From contig CAJUSM010000040.1 in the NCBI GenBank assembly GCA_910588935.1, positions 1-26,125 on the forward strand: DNA of 26,125 nucleotides. Reading direction: 5' to 3'. The notes under the pieces were generated by a model that was given only the letters and a program-made list of their open reading frames with translations, did not search any database and was not told the DNA's origin. Source of the stretch: an uncultured Oscillospiraceae bacterium. GTDB lineage: Bacteria; Bacillota; Clostridia; Oscillospirales; Acutalibacteraceae. Position numbers and translations under genes: made by a program. Each line of letters opens with the position of its first letter. Position 1 is the first letter of the stretch. Shown here piece by piece: positions 24,484 to 26,125 of the stretch.

Positions 24484-24781
24484 GCTCCACACTGCTCTCA
24501 CACCGCCTGTACCGTTCTATGATGGCACTTTCAAAAGAGCCGCCCTTGAAACGGGACACACGGAGTATGACATCGCCGGATGTAGTGGTAGGTTTCCAGT
24601 CGCAGCAGCCGCTGTGGTAGCCTTGGCGAACCTCGTTTTGCTCGTATCTGGCAGCCTGGGTTAATTTCTCCGCCTCTTGCTCCAGCAGCTCATTCAGCGT
24701 TCTTTTTACGCTGCCTCTGACCATTTCTTTTAGCTGGCACTTGATTACTTCCTTGTTGAGTTGTACAATTCTCTCGGACAT
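24484..24781 (-). pseudogene. IS256-family transposase, N-terminal fragment
   Basis: Starts at the minus-strand ATG 24781 (SERIVQLNKEVIKCQLKEMV), continuing LNELLEQEAEKLTQAARYEQ, a TTTSGDVILRVSRFKG segment and SAIIERYRRCESSVE. These are the first ~99 residues of an IS256-type transposase (~400 aa). The DDE catalytic core is absent. Beyond SSVE the frame enters the antisense of permease 2. The insertion point is at about 24475-24484. The end of the IS beyond the start codon is not clear. Confidence 0.8.
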
Positions 24782-25182
24782 GGTTTGTAATCTCTTTTTG
24801 GAATGGCGTATGATAACTTCATTCTATCAGTGCGCCGCAAAACCTGTCTTTTTTTAATTTATTTCAATTTGCGCAACTTATTATACCTTATCGACAAGTA
24901 AGGGGAATGAAGAAAGTAGAAAGATACGGCGATACCTCCCAAACGGTTGCCGCATCTTTCAAACAGAAAGAGCCGATAACCGCACTATTAATCTGCGCGT
25001 TATCGGCTCTGCGTTTATGCGTCTGGTCCTTTGGTAACGGTTATTTGTAGATTTTTGCACTAACTAAAGTCTCTTTTTTGCATTTTATGCAGTAAAGAGA
25101 AGTCTTACAAAACCGCGCCTTTTTGTTTTATCACGTGTTTTTTCTACCGCAAACAGGGTAATATGTCCATTCGATTCTTTTG
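24782..25182. other. 401-bp gene-free interval with hairpins
   Basis: No gene is seen. It holds the IS256 upstream region, two tandem hairpins (24919-24960 and 24969-25010) and a smaller AT-rich hairpin at 25070-25100 with TCTCTTT/AAAGAGA arms and a TGCAT/ATGCA core. The last may end the minus-strand flavoprotein operon, though its T-tract is weak. Confidence 0.5.
24919..25010. repeat. Two tandem inverted repeats
   Basis: GAAAGATACGGC (24919-24930) pairs with GCCGCATCTTTC (24949-24960) with one mismatch. Eight bases later AGAGCCGATAAC (24969-24980) pairs perfectly with GTTATCGGCTCT (24999-25010). Each arm is 12 bp. They could be terminators, an attenuator or ends of a small mobile element. 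Confidence 0.6.
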
Positions 25183-25734
25183 TTATGTAATAGATTTCCC
25201 AAGTTCACAAGCGGCAGATACTTCGGGTTTCCCCTCAATATCTCCTATGTCCCCATTTCCTCCGGCAAGAACATGGCCGAGATTATCCCACTGCAAATGC
25301 TCCATCAAGTGATTATAGTAAAGAAGAACATCATCAAAGCCGTAGCCCTCCGCAGCCATCAACAGTGCGGAAGCCCTGCTATGTCCCCGCAAAAGGTTGC
25401 CGTCCCCCTCTTCCAACGCAAACAGGCGGTCAACAACAGTTCTGATTTGACCGCTCATGTTCCAGTAATAGAGGGGGCTTGCCAGCACGATCACATCGCA
25501 CTCCCGCACCGCCGGATAAATTTTGTCCATGTCATCCCGCTGGACACAGGGACACTCTCTGCTGCTATGTCCGCCAAAGCAGCCTTTGCAGCCGTGGATG
25601 CTCATGCCATCCAGGAAAAATTCTGTTACAGTATGACCGGCACTCTCTGCGCCGTCAGTAAACGCTTTGACCAGTGCGGAGGTGTTTCCTTTTCTGCGGG
25701 GACTGCCATTGAGAATGACAATTTTCTTGGGCAT
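25183..25734 (-). CDS. Flavodoxin-fold NAD(P)H-dependent FMN reductase
   Basis: A 183-aa protein of the NADPH-dependent FMN reductase/iron-sulfur flavoprotein-like family. The FMN phosphate loop GSPRRKGNTS is at residues ~10-19, the Cys pair of the family (CKGCFGG) near 50, and a second CPC at ~62. The flavin-ring loop reads SPLYYWNMSGQIRTVVDRLF. It reduces flavins or quinone-like or nitro compounds; the natural partner is unknown. ATG follows AAGGAGG, in the 14-bp gap from the upstream related gene, so the two form one operon. Confidence 0.9.
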   Translation of the reverse strand: MPKKIVILNGSPRRKGNTSALVKAFTDGAESAGHTVTEFFLDGMSIHGCKGCFGGHSSRECPCVQRDDMDKIYPAVRECDVIVLASPLYYWNMSGQIRTVVDRLFALEEGDGNLLRGHSRASALLMAAEGYGFDDVLLYYNHLMEHLQWDNLGHVLAGGNGDIGDIEGKPEVSAACELGKSIT

Positions 25735-25748
25735 GGTGTTTTTCCTCC

Positions 25749-26125
25749 TTAAAACTTCTCTGCCAGAGCCGCCGCCTGTTTACAGCCGTCTGTCTTAGCA
25801 ATATCACCGACATTCAGCACGCCCGGAACCAGAACCTCGCCCACCATCTTCCACTTCATCAGTGCGGCAGAGCGTTCTATGGGGACGCACACACCATCAA
25901 AGACAGACATATCATCTTCTTCACAGCAGGCCATCACAGCACACTCTTTGCCCGCAATATCCTTGCCGCCTACCACAAAAGAGAACAGGCGGTCAATGAC
26001 GCCCTTAATCTGTGCGGGAATAGAATACCAATAGACGGGCATGGAGAAAACTACTGCGTCGGCCTCCAGGATAGCGGGGGCAATCGTGTTGAAGTCGTCG
26101 TCAAAGGAGCAGGCTTTTCCAGTCT
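25749..26125 (-). CDS. Second flavodoxin-fold NAD(P)H oxidoreductase, cut by the window edge
   Basis: The 3' part of a gene whose start lies beyond 26125. The reading frame is open to the edge (DDDFNTIAPAILEADAVVFS) and continues with the flavin loop MPVYWYSIPAQIKGVIDRLF. It is a paralogue of the downstream reductase with a similar fold. The visible part lacks the N-terminal FMN phosphate loop only because of the edge. The pair is likely one redox operon. Confidence 0.85.
   Translation of the reverse strand, partial: TGKACSFDDDFNTIAPAILEADAVVFSMPVYWYSIPAQIKGVIDRLFSFVVGGKDIAGKECAVMACCEEDDMSVFDGVCVPIERSAALMKWKMVGEVLVPGVLNVGDIAKTDGCKQAAALAEKF

Noticed and set aside
1..26125. CRISPR array, toxin-antitoxin pair or defence island
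   Set aside because: No regularly spaced direct repeats and no recognisable defence genes; only transposase and transporter remnants occur in the accessory part.

Overview
The window looks like a chromosomal segment of a Gram-positive Clostridia member, probably a gut Oscillospiraceae/Ruminococcaceae-type anaerobe. This rests on strong AGGAGG-type ribosome binding sites, frequent TTG and GTG starts, class III phosphofructokinase, ROK glucokinase with galM, GH31 and GH25 enzymes, and IS remnants typical of gut Firmicutes. The lineage is inferred; no rRNA is present.

Left part (1-9.3 kb, plus strand). After an upstream terminator and a near-consensus promoter comes a tight four-gene operon: a divergent Ppx/GppA-like protein, polyphosphate kinase 1, a small P-loop kinase-like protein and 6-phosphofructokinase. 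It links polyphosphate to glycolysis. An effector-binding-domain protein, a sugar-phosphate isomerase/epimerase, a Gfo/Idh/MocA dehydrogenase and a short formate/nitrite-type channel follow.

Middle (9.4-19.8 kb, mostly minus strand). This holds an alpha-xylosidase, a glycerophosphodiesterase (plus strand), a secreted two-repeat protein with a possibly frameshifted C-terminal extension, asparagine synthetase, a GH25 muramidase, a Nudix hydrolase and the glcK-galM sugar-entry operon with its own promoter. A plus-strand tRNA-Leu(TAA) with its own promoter and a perfect 32-bp palindromic terminator ends the intact region.

Right part (19.86-24.8 kb) is a mobile-element graveyard. In order it holds an IS1182-type transposase pseudogene (minus), an IS3 OrfA-like scrap (minus), a second IS1182-type transposase tail (plus), a ParB/sulfiredoxin-fold fragment (minus), a GHKL histidine-kinase tail (plus), a sugar ABC-type binding lipoprotein behind a 10-G tract, two ABC permeases fused by deletion and disrupted, and an IS256-family transposase N-terminus (minus). 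Two hairpins follow, then an operon of two flavodoxin-like reductases, the first cut by the window edge.

I found no convincing wholly new system. The best leads are the polyP/phosphofructokinase operon with a Ppx-like protein lacking key catalytic residues, the secreted duplicated protein with a one-base frame break, and the poly-G tract at the lipoprotein start. All calls are from reading the sequence; no database search was run.
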